DNA of 64,000 nucleotides, taken from DASQUK01 sp963717085 (GTDB lineage: Bacteria > Actinomycetota > Acidimicrobiia > Acidimicrobiales > VFJN01). Location of the stretch: assembly GCA_963717085.1 (NCBI GenBank), contig CAVQVM010000004.1:1-64000 (forward strand), in the 5' to 3' direction. Below, piece by piece: positions 17,790 through 26,384 of the stretch. Positions within the stretch are counted from its first letter, which is position 1. Every line of letters starts with the position of its first letter. A program made the position numbers and the translations under genes. The notes under the pieces are model-generated. The model was not told where the DNA came from. It saw only the letters and a program-made list of their open reading frames with translations, and did not search any database.

Positions 17790-18962
17790 GTGACCACCAC
17801 GGTGGAGGAGCCGCCGGTCGCACCCGAGCCCGGCCCCGAGCCCGGCCCCGAGGTCGAGAAGAGGCCCAGGGCGCGCCAGGCGATTGGGATGACCGTCCTG
17901 CGTGTCGTCGGAGCGCTGGTCGTTCCCATCGCCGCCTTCGCATTGCTGTGGCTCGCGTTCGACTTCCTGCGCGACACGGACGCGAATCGCTTCGTGCTCG
18001 TGGGCGTGGCGATCGTCGTGGGGGTGGGCGGGGTCTTCTTCCTGTACTGGGCCATGAACCGGGCAGTCGACTGGCTGCCCGAGCGCTACCGCGGCGGGGT
18101 CCGTCCCTACGTCTTCGTCGGACCGGCCCTGGTGATCCTCGCCGTGTTCCTCGTCTACCCGGTGATCAACACGATCATCATCAGCTTCGGCGGTCGCCAG
18201 CCGGGCTCGGGTTTCGTGGGCCTCGACAACTACGAGTTCGTGTTCACCGACGACGGCATGCGCCGGGCCCTGCGCAACACCCTGGGTTGGATCGTGTTCG
18301 TGCCACTCGTGGCCACCACGATCGGCCTGGCCTTCGCCACCCTGGCCGACCGCTTGCGCCGCGGCGAGGCGGTGGCCAAGTCGCTGATCTTCCTGCCGAT
18401 GGCGATCTCGTTCGTCGGCGCCGCCGTCACCTGGCGGCTCGTCTATGGCTTCCGGCCCGAGGGGTTCGGCACCAACATCGGCCTGCTCAACGGGATCAAG
18501 CAGGGTTTGGGCATGAGTCCCACGGCGTGGCTGCAGGTGAAGCCGTGGAACAACCTGCTGCTCATGGTGATCATGATCTGGATACAGGTGGGCTTCGCCA
18601 TGGTGGTGTTGTCGGCGGCCATCAAGTCGATCCCCGACGAGATCATCGAGGCGGCGCGCATCGACGGCGCCTCGGAGCTGCAGGTGTTCCGGCGAATCAT
18701 CGTGCCGAGCATCGCCCCCACCATCGCCGTCGTGGCCACGTACATGGTCATCAACGCCATGAAGGTGTTCGACATCGTGTTCGTGATCGGCGGCGCCGAG
18801 ACCAACCAGACCGAGGTCGTCGCCGAGCGCATGATCCAGTGGTTCTTCATCAGCAACCACGACGGACGGGGAGCCGCCATCGCCGTGGTCCTGTTCATCG
18901 CGGTCATTCCCGTGATGGTCTTGAACGTGCGGCGGTTCCGCGAGCAGGAGGCACTGCGTTGA
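17790..18962 (+). CDS. Sugar ABC transporter permease (MalF type)
   Basis: A protein of 390 residues from GTG 17790, preceded by GGAGGAGGAGG. A Pro/Glu-rich cytoplasmic tail is followed by two membrane segments and then the six-helix binding-protein-dependent permease core. The EAA loop that docks to the ATPase reads IIEAARIDGASELQVFRRIIVPSIAP near residue 280. The two extra N-terminal membrane segments are a MalF-like feature. The stop overlaps the TTG of the second permease gene, so the two subunits are made together. Confidence 0.93.
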   Translation: MTTTVEEPPVAPEPGPEPGPEVEKRPRARQAIGMTVLRVVGALVVPIAAFALLWLAFDFLRDTDANRFVLVGVAIVVGVGGVFFLYWAMNRAVDWLPERYRGGVRPYVFVGPALVILAVFLVYPVINTIIISFGGRQPGSGFVGLDNYEFVFTDDGMRRALRNTLGWIVFVPLVATTIGLAFATLADRLRRGEAVAKSLIFLPMAISFVGAAVTWRLVYGFRPEGFGTNIGLLNGIKQGLGMSPTAWLQVKPWNNLLLMVIMIWIQVGFAMVVLSAAIKSIPDEIIEAARIDGASELQVFRRIIVPSIAPTIAVVATYMVINAMKVFDIVFVIGGAETNQTEVVAERMIQWFFISNHDGRGAAIAVVLFIAVIPVMVLNVRRFREQEALR

Positions 18963-19906
18963 CGCTGACCGCACCCCTGCCAACTGAGGTCGAGGGCGAG
19001 GCGCCCCCGCCGACCGCGGGCGCCGACGTCCGGAAAGGCGGCCGGTCGGTCTCGATCATCGTCCTCTTGATCGTCCTGCTGTGGCTGGTCCCCACCGTCG
19101 GGGTCCTCGTCACCTCGTTCCGCCCCGAAGCCGCAGTCGAATCGAGCGGCTGGTGGACGGCCTTCGCGCACCTCTTCGATCCCGCGCAGTGGACCTTGGA
19201 CAACTACAGCCAAGCCCTCGACACTGCGGGCTTCGAGAACGCCTTCCTCAACAGCCTCGCGGTGACCATCCCGTCGGTGGTCATTCCCATCACGATCGCG
19301 GCGTTCGCCGCCTATGCCTTCTCGTGGATGGAGTTCCGAGGGCGCTACGTCATGTTCGTGGCGGTCATCGGCCTCCTGGTCGTGCCACTGCAGATGGCAC
19401 TTATCCCGATCCTGCGCCTGTACACCGGGGGCGCCCAGATCGGCGGGGTGCCGGTCTTCCCCGACCTCGACCTCAACGGCACCTTCCTGGGGATCTGGTT
19501 GGCGCACACGGCATTCGGCCTGCCGCTGGCTGTTTACCTGCTGCGCAACTTCATCGGCTCGCTGCCGTCATCGATCATCGAGTCGGCCAAGATGGACGGC
19601 GCCGACCACTTCACGATCTTCTGGCGTCTCGTCGTACCCTTGTCGGTGCCAGCGCTGGCCGCCTTCGCGATCTTCCAGTTCCTCTGGGTGTGGAACGACC
19701 TGCTCGTCGCCCGCATCTTCCTCGGCGGCACTGAGGACACGCGCGTGCTCACGATCGCTTTGCAAACCCTCAACGGCTCCCGCGGCGAGGACTGGCACCT
19801 GCTGACGTCCGCGGCATTCATCTCGATGGCGCTGCCGTTGGTCGTGTTCTTCGCACTGCAGCGTTACTTCATCCGCGGGCTCACCGCCGGGGCGGTCAAG
19901 GGGTGA
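18959..19906 (+). CDS. Sugar ABC transporter permease (MalG type)
   Basis: A protein of 315 residues. The start is TTG 18959 inside the stop of the first permease gene (TTGA); no ATG or GTG fits the expected N terminus. About six membrane segments are seen, and the EAA loop reads SIIESAKMDGADHFTIFWRLVVPLSVPALAAF near residue 200. The C terminus FALQRYFIRGLTAGAVKG is typical of MalG/UgpE-class permeases. It forms the membrane channel together with the MalF-type subunit. Confidence 0.92.
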   Translation: MTLTAPLPTEVEGEAPPPTAGADVRKGGRSVSIIVLLIVLLWLVPTVGVLVTSFRPEAAVESSGWWTAFAHLFDPAQWTLDNYSQALDTAGFENAFLNSLAVTIPSVVIPITIAAFAAYAFSWMEFRGRYVMFVAVIGLLVVPLQMALIPILRLYTGGAQIGGVPVFPDLDLNGTFLGIWLAHTAFGLPLAVYLLRNFIGSLPSSIIESAKMDGADHFTIFWRLVVPLSVPALAAFAIFQFLWVWNDLLVARIFLGGTEDTRVLTIALQTLNGSRGEDWHLLTSAAFISMALPLVVFFALQRYFIRGLTAGAVKG

Positions 19907-19914
19907 CCGACTGA

Positions 19915-20493
19915 ATGGCAGCTGCCCCCGCGTCCCGCAGGAGGGGCGAGCCGGTCGGCATGCAGCCGCTCTCGCCGGCCAGGAAGTGGCGGGCGATCAT
20001 GATTGCCACGCTGGTGCTGGTGGTGGCGTTCTGGGCGTTGCTGGCCGGGCTCGTGGCCGCGGCCACCGACGACTCCTCCGGGAGCGAGGAGCCCCACGCC
20101 GCGCTCGGTCTCGCGGTGGGGCTGACCGTGGTCCCCTTTGTCTTCGTCGCGCTGGCCTTCCTGTCCGAGCATCCGCGCGCTCCCGGCGCCGTGGTCCGGG
20201 CCATGGGCTGGTCGCTCCTCGTGGGGATCCCGGTGTCGGCGCTGGCCGGCGATGCGGTCACCGGCATCGTCGCCGGGGTGGGTGCCGGGGGCATCCAGGC
20301 ACTCCGCATGGACGGGCCCCAGAACTGGCGGGCCCGGGCGTGGGCGGTGGTGGTGGCGGCCGCGTACACGTTCGTGCTGGCGCGCATTGCCGGCGGGCTG
20401 GTGCTGCTGCCGGCGCCCATCTTCCCGCTCACGGCCATCGGCATCGCCGATCACCTCTCCGAGCGCCGGGCGGAGCAGGCGGCGGAGCGCTGA
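19915..20493 (+). CDS. Small integral membrane protein of unknown function
   Basis: A protein of 192 residues with four or five hydrophobic segments (about 28-50, 65-82, 93-125, 140-175) and a basic N terminus; ATG 19915 or the internal ATG 19960 may be the start. I do not recognise the family. It follows the permease gene by eight bases and is probably in the same transcript, but nothing shows that it takes part in transport. Codon use is like its neighbours. Confidence 0.65.
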   Translation: MAAAPASRRRGEPVGMQPLSPARKWRAIMIATLVLVVAFWALLAGLVAAATDDSSGSEEPHAALGLAVGLTVVPFVFVALAFLSEHPRAPGAVVRAMGWSLLVGIPVSALAGDAVTGIVAGVGAGGIQALRMDGPQNWRARAWAVVVAAAYTFVLARIAGGLVLLPAPIFPLTAIGIADHLSERRAEQAAER

Positions 20494-20628
20494 CGCCAGA
20501 ACATGTCGGCGATCACGCGGCCGACCGTCAACCCCAAAGCAAGTGCGCAAGGCGGCGGACGCCGGGGTCGTCGAGCACCGAGGGCGACACCGAGCCTGCG
20601 GCCCGGTGGCCGCGGAATCGACCCTCAC

Positions 20629-21655
20629 TCACGCCGAGCGGCGCACCACCAGCTCGGTCTCGAGCGTGACGCCCCGGGGCGGCGCGCCGCCGAGTTGATC
20701 GAGCAGCAGCCGCCCCATCTCGGCCCCGAGCCCCTCGATGGGCTGGCGGACGGTCGTGAGCGGTGGGTCGGAGTCAGCGGCGAGCTCGCTGTCGTCGAAC
20801 CCGACCAGCGCCACGTCGTCGGGAACGCGTCGTCCCGCGGCTCGCAGCGCGTCGAGCGTGCCCAAGGCCATGAGGTCGGAGGCGGCGAAGATGCCGTCGA
20901 CCTCTGGGTGCCGCTCGAGCAGCTGCCGAACGCCCGCGGCCGCGCCGGCGCGGTCGAAGTCACCGTCGGCCACCAGCGACGGCGACGCCGGGCGCCGGGC
21001 CTCGCTCAGGGCGTGGCGCCAGCCGGCGAGCCGGTCGGCGCCGGGTGCCATGTCGAGCGGACCGGCGACGGTGGCGATCCTTCGGCAGCCACGCCCGATC
21101 AGGTGGGCACAGGCACGGCGAGCCCCGCCCACGTTGTCGGCGTCGACGAAGCCGATGGCCGACGCGTCCGGTCGGTCCCCGGGGTGGCCGGCGATGACGC
21201 ACGGGACGCGGGCGGCGACGAGCCGGCCGGGCAGCGGGTCGTCACGACGGGTCGACAGCAGCAGCACACCGTCCGTGTTGCCCCGCAGCAGGAGGCGCTC
21301 GACGCCCTCCCGGTCCGACTCGTCCTGGATCATCAGCAGCACCAGCTGGTACCGGGAGCCGGATCAGCGCGGTGGCGATCCCCCGGATCGTGCCGGCGAA
21401 GAACGGATCGCCGAACAGGCGGGTGCTCGGCTCCGAGACGGCGAGAGCGACGGTGTCGCTGCGATGCGCCGCCAGACTCCGAGCCGCACGGTTGGGCGCG
21501 TAGCCGAGCTGCTCGATCGCGTGCTCGACAGCGGCGCGGGCGCCGTCCGACACACGGGTGCTGCCGTTGACGACCCGCGACACGGTCGCCCGCGAGACGC
21601 CCGAGCGGGCCGCCACGTCCTCCAACGTGCACCGTGTGGCGGACGGCCAGGTCAT
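20629..21655 (-). pseudogene. LacI-family regulator with a frameshift
   Basis: Two reading frames together make one LacI regulator. The 5' part from ATG 21655 gives the helix-turn-helix CTLEDVAARSGVSRATVSRVVNGS and continues to FAGTIRGIATALIRL; the 3' part resumes as RYQLVLLMIQDESDREG and runs to the family ending GFDDSELAADSDPPLTTVRQP. The break lies at a GGG run on the plus strand (21354-21356), and removing one base restores a continuous protein of about 341 residues. The length is 1027 bases, one more than a multiple of three. It follows the GH1 gene on the same strand, so it probably controlled that gene through the palindrome at 23099. A sequencing indel is as likely as real decay. Confidence 0.85.
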
Positions 21656-21659
21656 CGGG

Positions 21660-23096
21660 TCACGCCTCGGGCAGGCCGTTCGCGGCGATGACATCCCGGA
21701 ACCACAGCGCGCTGGCCTTCGGGGTCCGGTGCTGGGTGGCGAATTCGACGTGCACGATGCCGAAGCGTTGGCCGTAGCCCTCGGCCCACTCGAAGTTGTC
21801 GAGCAGCGACCACACGAAAAACCCGCGCAGGTCGACACCGGCGGCAATGGCGTCGTGGCACGCCCGCATGTGGGCGTCGAGGTAGGCCCGGCGGTCGGGG
21901 TCGTGCACGCGGCCGTCGCCGCCCGGCACGTCGGCGAACGCGCCCCCGCTCTCGTGGACGTACAGCGGCGGCGGCTCGTAGTCGCTGGCCACCGCCACCA
22001 ACGCGTCGAACAGGCCGTCGGGTTCGACCGCCCAGCCATTGGACGTCGGCGTGTGCGCAGGAGCGGCGAAGCCGACGTCCGGGGACCCCGGCCACGGCGA
22101 CGGCGGTGCCGAGGCCGCGGGCTCGTGGCGCACGTAATAGCGGCGGTAGTAATTCAGCCCCAGCGCGTCGATGGGGCGCGCGATCTGGGCGAGGTCACCG
22201 TCCCGGATGTGGCCGAGATTGCTCACCAGCGCCAGGTCCTCGAGCACGTCGTCGGGGTAGGCCCCCCGCAGCACCGCGTCGTACCACAGGCGGTTGGCGA
22301 TGCCGTCGATGCGGCGCACGGCATCGCGGTCGGCGTCGGTCTCCGGCGTCGAGGTGGCCGCAACCACCGGGTAGGGGTTGAGCGTGATCCCGATCTCGGG
22401 GCGCTGGTCGGCGTCGTGCCCGCGTCCGGACACGCGGGCACGTAGCGCGTCCATGGCCAGCCCGTGCCCCAGCAACAGGTGGTGGGCGGCGGCCACGGCC
22501 GCGCCCGGCTCGGTGCGTCCGGGGGCGTGGATGCCGGCGCCGTAACCCAGCATGGCGGCGCACCAGGGCTCGTTGATGGTGGTCCACCGCCGTACCCGGT
22601 CGCCGAGGGCCTCGGCCACAACGGCGGCGTAGTCGGCGAACCGACCGGCGGTGTCGCGGACCGGCCAGCCGCCGGCATCCTCGAGGGCCTGGGGGAGGTC
22701 CCAGTGATACAGGGTGACGATCGGCTCGATGCCGCTAGTCAGGAGCTCGTCTACCAGCGCCCGGTAGAAGTCGAGCCCCGGCCGGCTGACGGCGCCAGCG
22801 CCCTCGGGCTGGACCCGGGGCCAGGCGATGGAGAACCGGTAGGCCGGCAGCCCCAGGCGGGCGATCAGGGCGACGTCGTCGACCATCCTGCGGCGGTGGT
22901 CGGCCCCGGGATCGCCGGTGTCGCCGCCGGCCTTGCCGGCGGCGGCGAACGTGTCCCAGATGGACGGCCCGCGCCCGTCGAGGTCGATGCCGCCCTCGAT
23001 CTGGTAGGCGGAGGTGCCCGCGCCCCACAGGAAGCCATCGGGGAACCGACGGGGTCCACGGCGGGGCCGGCCGACGGGTTGCCTCTCGGCGTCGAT
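21660..23096 (-). CDS. Glycoside hydrolase family 1 beta-glucosidase, start unresolved
   Basis: The frame is open from 23111 to the stop at 21660. It shows the complete GH1 pattern: FPDGFLWGAGTSAYQIEGG, the acid/base Glu in TTINEPW, LNYYRRYYV, the nucleophile Glu in PLYVHESGGAF, and FFVWSLLDNFEWAEGY. It hydrolyses terminal beta-glucosides in the cytoplasm, fitting the nearby sugar importer. The family needs the segment FLWGAGTSAYQIEG, yet no ATG, GTG or TTG lies in frame between the upstream stop (23112-23114) and that segment; ATG 22886 would remove about 70 essential residues. Either a rare codon (ATC at 23096) is used or a base is missing near the start. The operator at 23099-23116 sits directly upstream. 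Confidence 0.85.
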   Translation of the reverse strand: MDAERQPVGRPRRGPRRFPDGFLWGAGTSAYQIEGGIDLDGRGPSIWDTFAAAGKAGGDTGDPGADHRRRMVDDVALIARLGLPAYRFSIAWPRVQPEGAGAVSRPGLDFYRALVDELLTSGIEPIVTLYHWDLPQALEDAGGWPVRDTAGRFADYAAVVAEALGDRVRRWTTINEPWCAAMLGYGAGIHAPGRTEPGAAVAAAHHLLLGHGLAMDALRARVSGRGHDADQRPEIGITLNPYPVVAATSTPETDADRDAVRRIDGIANRLWYDAVLRGAYPDDVLEDLALVSNLGHIRDGDLAQIARPIDALGLNYYRRYYVRHEPAASAPPSPWPGSPDVGFAAPAHTPTSNGWAVEPDGLFDALVAVASDYEPPPLYVHESGGAFADVPGGDGRVHDPDRRAYLDAHMRACHDAIAAGVDLRGFFVWSLLDNFEWAEGYGQRFGIVHVEFATQHRTPKASALWFRDVIAANGLPEA

Positions 23097-23098
23097 GC

Positions 23099-23116
23099 TG
23101 TGAGAGCGCTCTCACA
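23099..23116. promoter_or_regulatory. LacI-family operator before the GH1 gene
   Basis: TGTGAGAGCGCTCTCACA is a perfect 18-base palindrome with central CG. It differs from the operators at 13896 and 13952, so it is probably the site of the second, frameshifted LacI regulator. Confidence 0.8.
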
Positions 23117-23172
23117 GCGCCCACGCTAGCCGGTCGCCGGGTCTGGCCGTTCAGCCGGCGTTCAGCGAGCCG

Positions 23173-24006
23173 GTGAGACGCTCTGGTCCGCTCCCCTCGT
23201 CACGAAGGACGCCGTGCAGGCAGGTTCCGCCACCTCGACCATCGTCCGCCCCGCCGCGTCCAGCTGGCACGGCGGCCCTGGCGGTCTCCGCAACCGACGC
23301 TCGGCCCGACCTGCACCGGGCGCCACCGACGACCCTTCGCCGTATCCGTCAGCGGTGGCCGTGGCTCGTGCCGGCGGCGCTGGTGCTAGCCAGCGTGCTG
23401 GGGGCGCTGGCCAGCGTGCGCCATGGTGCGCTGTTGGTGTGGGACCGACCGATCACCGACGCCAGCGTCGCGTTGCGGAGTCCCCTGGTCGACCGGCTGG
23501 CGCTGTGGGTCTCCCGGCTCGGTTCGACCCCGGTCGTCCTCGGCGCCGGCGCGATCGGCGTCGTCGTCGCCGCCCGGCGCTGCCGCGCGCTGGCGCTGGT
23601 CATGCTGGTCACGATCGCCGCGCGGCCGGCCGTCGAGTGGCTGCTCAAGGACCTGGTCGGCCGCCCCCGACCCACCGGCGCGCGGCTGGTGGCGGGCACC
23701 GGATTCTCGTTTCCCAGCGGCCACGTGCTCGCTGCGGCCGCAACGTGGGGCTTCGTCCCCGTGGTCGCGGCGCTGTACATCCACCGCCGATGGCTCTGGT
23801 GGGCGCTGACCGGCGTCGCGTGGTCGGCCATCGCCCTCGTCGCATGGAGCCGTGTGTGGCTGGGCGTCCATTGGACGTCCGACGTCGTCGGCGGCCTCGC
23901 CATCGGCTTCCTGGCGCTGTCCGCCGCCGAGGTGGTGGTCGACAACCGGCACCATCGAACGGTCGCGGCCTGCTCCGGCGGCGGGCTGCGGGGCCCGCCT
24001 CAGTAG
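23173..24006 (+). CDS. PAP2-family phosphatase, membrane protein
   Basis: A protein of up to 277 residues from GTG 23173; the true start may lie later because the first 55 residues are Pro/Arg-rich and not conserved. The phosphatase motifs are all present: KDLVGRPRP near residue 155, PSGH in FSFPSGHVLAAAATWG, and SRVWLGVHWTSDVVGG. Five or six membrane segments are seen. Family members dephosphorylate lipids such as undecaprenyl pyrophosphate or phosphatidic acid at the outer face of the membrane. The gene is divergent from the GH1 gene and convergent with the LLM gene; no operon partner is visible. Confidence 0.88.
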   Translation: MRRSGPLPSSRRTPCRQVPPPRPSSAPPRPAGTAALAVSATDARPDLHRAPPTTLRRIRQRWPWLVPAALVLASVLGALASVRHGALLVWDRPITDASVALRSPLVDRLALWVSRLGSTPVVLGAGAIGVVVAARRCRALALVMLVTIAARPAVEWLLKDLVGRPRPTGARLVAGTGFSFPSGHVLAAAATWGFVPVVAALYIHRRWLWWALTGVAWSAIALVAWSRVWLGVHWTSDVVGGLAIGFLALSAAEVVVDNRHHRTVAACSGGGLRGPPQ

Positions 24007-24029
24007 GCCGCCCCAGTACGGCCCACGTC

Positions 24030-25277
24030 TCAGTAGGTCATACCGGCCTGGAAGGCGGCGTCGGGGGCCTCGCGCCGAGGGCTCCGGCGGGCCAGGGCGG
24101 CCTCCATGGCGGGCGCCAGGCGCTCGAGCTTCGCCTTCTCCCGCTCGGCCTCGTGCTCGGCGAAGTCCGGCATCACCTCCGTCGCGAAGAGCTCGAGCGA
24201 CTCGCAGATGTGCTCGTGGCGGTTGCGCCCGGCCTGCGACACGAAGATCACCTGGTCGACGCCGGCATCCTCGTAGCCACGCAGGAGCTCCCGCACCTGG
24301 TCGGGCGTCCCGACGGCCCCCCGCAGCGCGCCCAGGCCCTGCTCGAACAGCTGGGCACCCAGCGTCTGGCCGGTCTGCGCCGCGGTCTGCCGCCGGAAGC
24401 CGAACAGGTCGCGTTTCTCCTCGAACTCGTCCCACACGACGGTTCGACCCGGCCTGTGCGTGCCGAACACGTAGTAGTGCCCCAGGCTGAAGCCGAAGAA
24501 GTGGGCGCCGTCCAGGCCGCGCTCGATCGCCGTCTCCTCGTCGGAGTGGCACATCATCGGCAGCACCACCGCCACGTTCGGGTTGACGGCGAAGCCGCCG
24601 GGCACGCACTCGTCCGACGCCAGGGTTGCGTAGTAGTTGTCGACCCAGGCCTTGGCCTCGGCCGGCTCGATGAAGCTGAAGCTCAGGGCGCCGATGCCCT
24701 TCGTGGCCGCCAGGTGGATCGTCTCCCGCCGGCTGCATGCGACCCACAGGGGTGGGTGCGGGCGCTGCAGCGGCCTCGGCACGACCCCCCGCACCGGCAT
24801 CTTGAAGAACTGGCCGTCGTAGCCGGCGAACGGCATCTCCACGAACATGCGGGTGACGGCGTCGAGGGCCTCGTCCCACTGCGCCCGCTTCTGCTCTCGG
24901 TCGATGAGGAAGCCGCCGAGCTCGGCCTCGGACGACGCCTCACCCGTCCCGAAGTCGACGCGGCCGTCCGACACCAGGTCGAGCGTGGCGATGCGCTCGG
25001 CCACCCGGGCCGTGTGGTTGAAGTTGAACGGCAGCTGGACGATGCCGTGGCCCAGCCGGATACGCGACGTCCGCTGGCTGGCGGCCGCGAGGAACACCTC
25101 CGGAGCGGACGAGTGCGAGTACTCCTCGAGGAAGTGGTGCTCGACCTCCCACACGTAGTCGATGCCCAGCCGGTCGGCGAGCTCGACCTGCTCCAGCGCG
25201 TCCTTGAGCAGCCGGTGCTCGCTGTCGTCGTCCCAGGGGCGGGGCAGCTGGTGCTCGTAGAAGATGCCGAACTTCAT
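24030..25277 (-). CDS. LLM-class flavin-dependent monooxygenase
   Basis: A protein of 415 residues from ATG 25277, with AGGAGG seven bases upstream. The bacterial-luciferase-like TIM barrel shows FGIFYEHQLPRPW at the start, EVEHHFLEEYSHSSAPEVFLAA near residue 45 and RIRLGHGIVQLPFNFNHTARVAERIATLDLVSDGR near residue 72. The length and the long C-terminal part are like alkanal or aromatic monooxygenases rather than short F420 reductases. The gene for a PaaX regulator lies immediately upstream in the same direction, suggesting joint control of a degradative step. The substrate is unknown. Confidence 0.88.
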   Translation of the reverse strand: MKFGIFYEHQLPRPWDDDSEHRLLKDALEQVELADRLGIDYVWEVEHHFLEEYSHSSAPEVFLAAASQRTSRIRLGHGIVQLPFNFNHTARVAERIATLDLVSDGRVDFGTGEASSEAELGGFLIDREQKRAQWDEALDAVTRMFVEMPFAGYDGQFFKMPVRGVVPRPLQRPHPPLWVACSRRETIHLAATKGIGALSFSFIEPAEAKAWVDNYYATLASDECVPGGFAVNPNVAVVLPMMCHSDEETAIERGLDGAHFFGFSLGHYYVFGTHRPGRTVVWDEFEEKRDLFGFRRQTAAQTGQTLGAQLFEQGLGALRGAVGTPDQVRELLRGYEDAGVDQVIFVSQAGRNRHEHICESLELFATEVMPDFAEHEAEREKAKLERLAPAMEAALARRSPRREAPDAAFQAGMTY

Positions 25278-25298
25278 GGGGTCCTCCTGGCAGGTGGC

Positions 25299-26282
25299 CT
25301 ACGCCAGTGCGTCGATCAGGTCGTCGAAGGAACGGAACAGGGCGGGTCGGTTGTGCTCCGCACGGATCTCCAGGGCCAGCCGGCGGCTCCGCACCAGCAG
25401 GTCGCGGGCCGCCCCGCCCGGCCAGGGGTGGGGGAGCAGTTCCGGCGGGAGCAGGGGGTCGTCGTCGAAGCAGGCCTGGTAGGCGACGCCCATGGCCAGC
25501 GCACCGGGCAGGAACGCCGAGTCCGGCAGCGTCTGGTGGCGCCGCCGCATGCTCGCCAGGTCGGCGGGCACGTGCCCCCAGCGGTCGACGAAGGACTGGT
25601 AGCGGGCGGCCAGCCGCTCGATCGGCCACAGCCGCGCGGCGAGGGCCGTCGGCTCGGACACCCCACCCACGGCAAGGTCGTCGGTGGCGGCCAGGGTGAC
25701 GTGCTCCGACACGCCGAGCCGTTCGGCCTCGTCGGCGACGTCCTTCTCCCACCGGTGAGGGCTGGCATAGAGGCCGTTGTGGACGGCGGCGCCGCCGAGG
25801 CGGCCGAGATGCTCGCGCAGGGCATCGCGGGCCGCGCGCCGGGCCTCGGGGATGGCGAAGGCCGCCAGGTGCCAGCGGCGGTCCCAGACATGTTCCCCAC
25901 TCCCGCGGCCTGATCGTCCCGGGGAGCGGGTGTGGTGTCTCGGGCCGGCCCCGGCGATGTCCTGGGTGTGGGCGAGTCGGGCGCGGGCGGTGCTGGCACC
26001 GAGCGCCGCCAGGCCGTCCTCGGTGGGGCGATAGACGGCGCGCTGGCCCTGGCCGTCGCGGGTGAACAGGCCCTCGGCCACGAGGCGCCGCAGGCAGGAG
26101 CGGACCTGCTCGGGGGAGCGGCCGCAAGCGTCGGCAACCGGGAACGCGTCGGTGGCGAGGATCGACCCGTCCTGGCGGGCCAGCCCGAGGACGAGCATGC
26201 GGGTCGGAAGGTCCCCTCCGCCGATGCTGGGGCGAGGGAGCGCTGGCACCGGATCGGTCGCCACTGATCCCGGTCGTTTCAC
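25299..26282 (-). CDS. PaaX-family transcriptional regulator
   Basis: A protein of 327 residues from GTG 26282; the true start could be a few codons later. The N-terminal winged helix (residues 25-95: PTRMLVLGLARQDG, VRSCLRRLVAEGLFTRDG) is followed by a Gly/Arg/Ser linker (residues about 110-130) and the PaaX central domain beginning WDRRWHLAAFAIPEARRAAR. PaaX repressors respond to CoA thioesters of aromatic acids such as phenylacetyl-CoA. The linker peptide RSGRGSGEH resembles the tails made by repeat family A. It sits 21 bases before the LLM monooxygenase gene and probably regulates it. Confidence 0.85.
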   Translation of the reverse strand: MKRPGSVATDPVPALPRPSIGGGDLPTRMLVLGLARQDGSILATDAFPVADACGRSPEQVRSCLRRLVAEGLFTRDGQGQRAVYRPTEDGLAALGASTARARLAHTQDIAGAGPRHHTRSPGRSGRGSGEHVWDRRWHLAAFAIPEARRAARDALREHLGRLGGAAVHNGLYASPHRWEKDVADEAERLGVSEHVTLAATDDLAVGGVSEPTALAARLWPIERLAARYQSFVDRWGHVPADLASMRRRHQTLPDSAFLPGALAMGVAYQACFDDDPLLPPELLPHPWPGGAARDLLVRSRRLALEIRAEHNRPALFRSFDDLIDALA

Positions 26283-26371
26283 CCACGACCGACAGTCAAC
26301 GCGACCGCCGGGACGGCTGTCAATCGATGGCGACGATGCCCAAACAGCACCGATCTCGTGGCCCCGGCGGG

Positions 26372-26377
26372 TAGCTT
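26372..26377 (+). promoter_or_regulatory. -10 element TAGCTT of plsY
   Basis: TAGCTT ends seven bases before ATG 26385. The intervening CGGCGGG could serve as a weak Shine-Dalgarno, but the spacing fits a leaderless start. Confidence 0.5.
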
Positions 26378-26384
26378 CGGCGGG

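Noticed and set aside
23214..25913. Plus-strand ORF of 899 residues opposite the LLM and PaaX genes
   Set aside because: It is an antisense shadow in high-GC DNA; the product has no domain and the minus-strand genes are well conserved.
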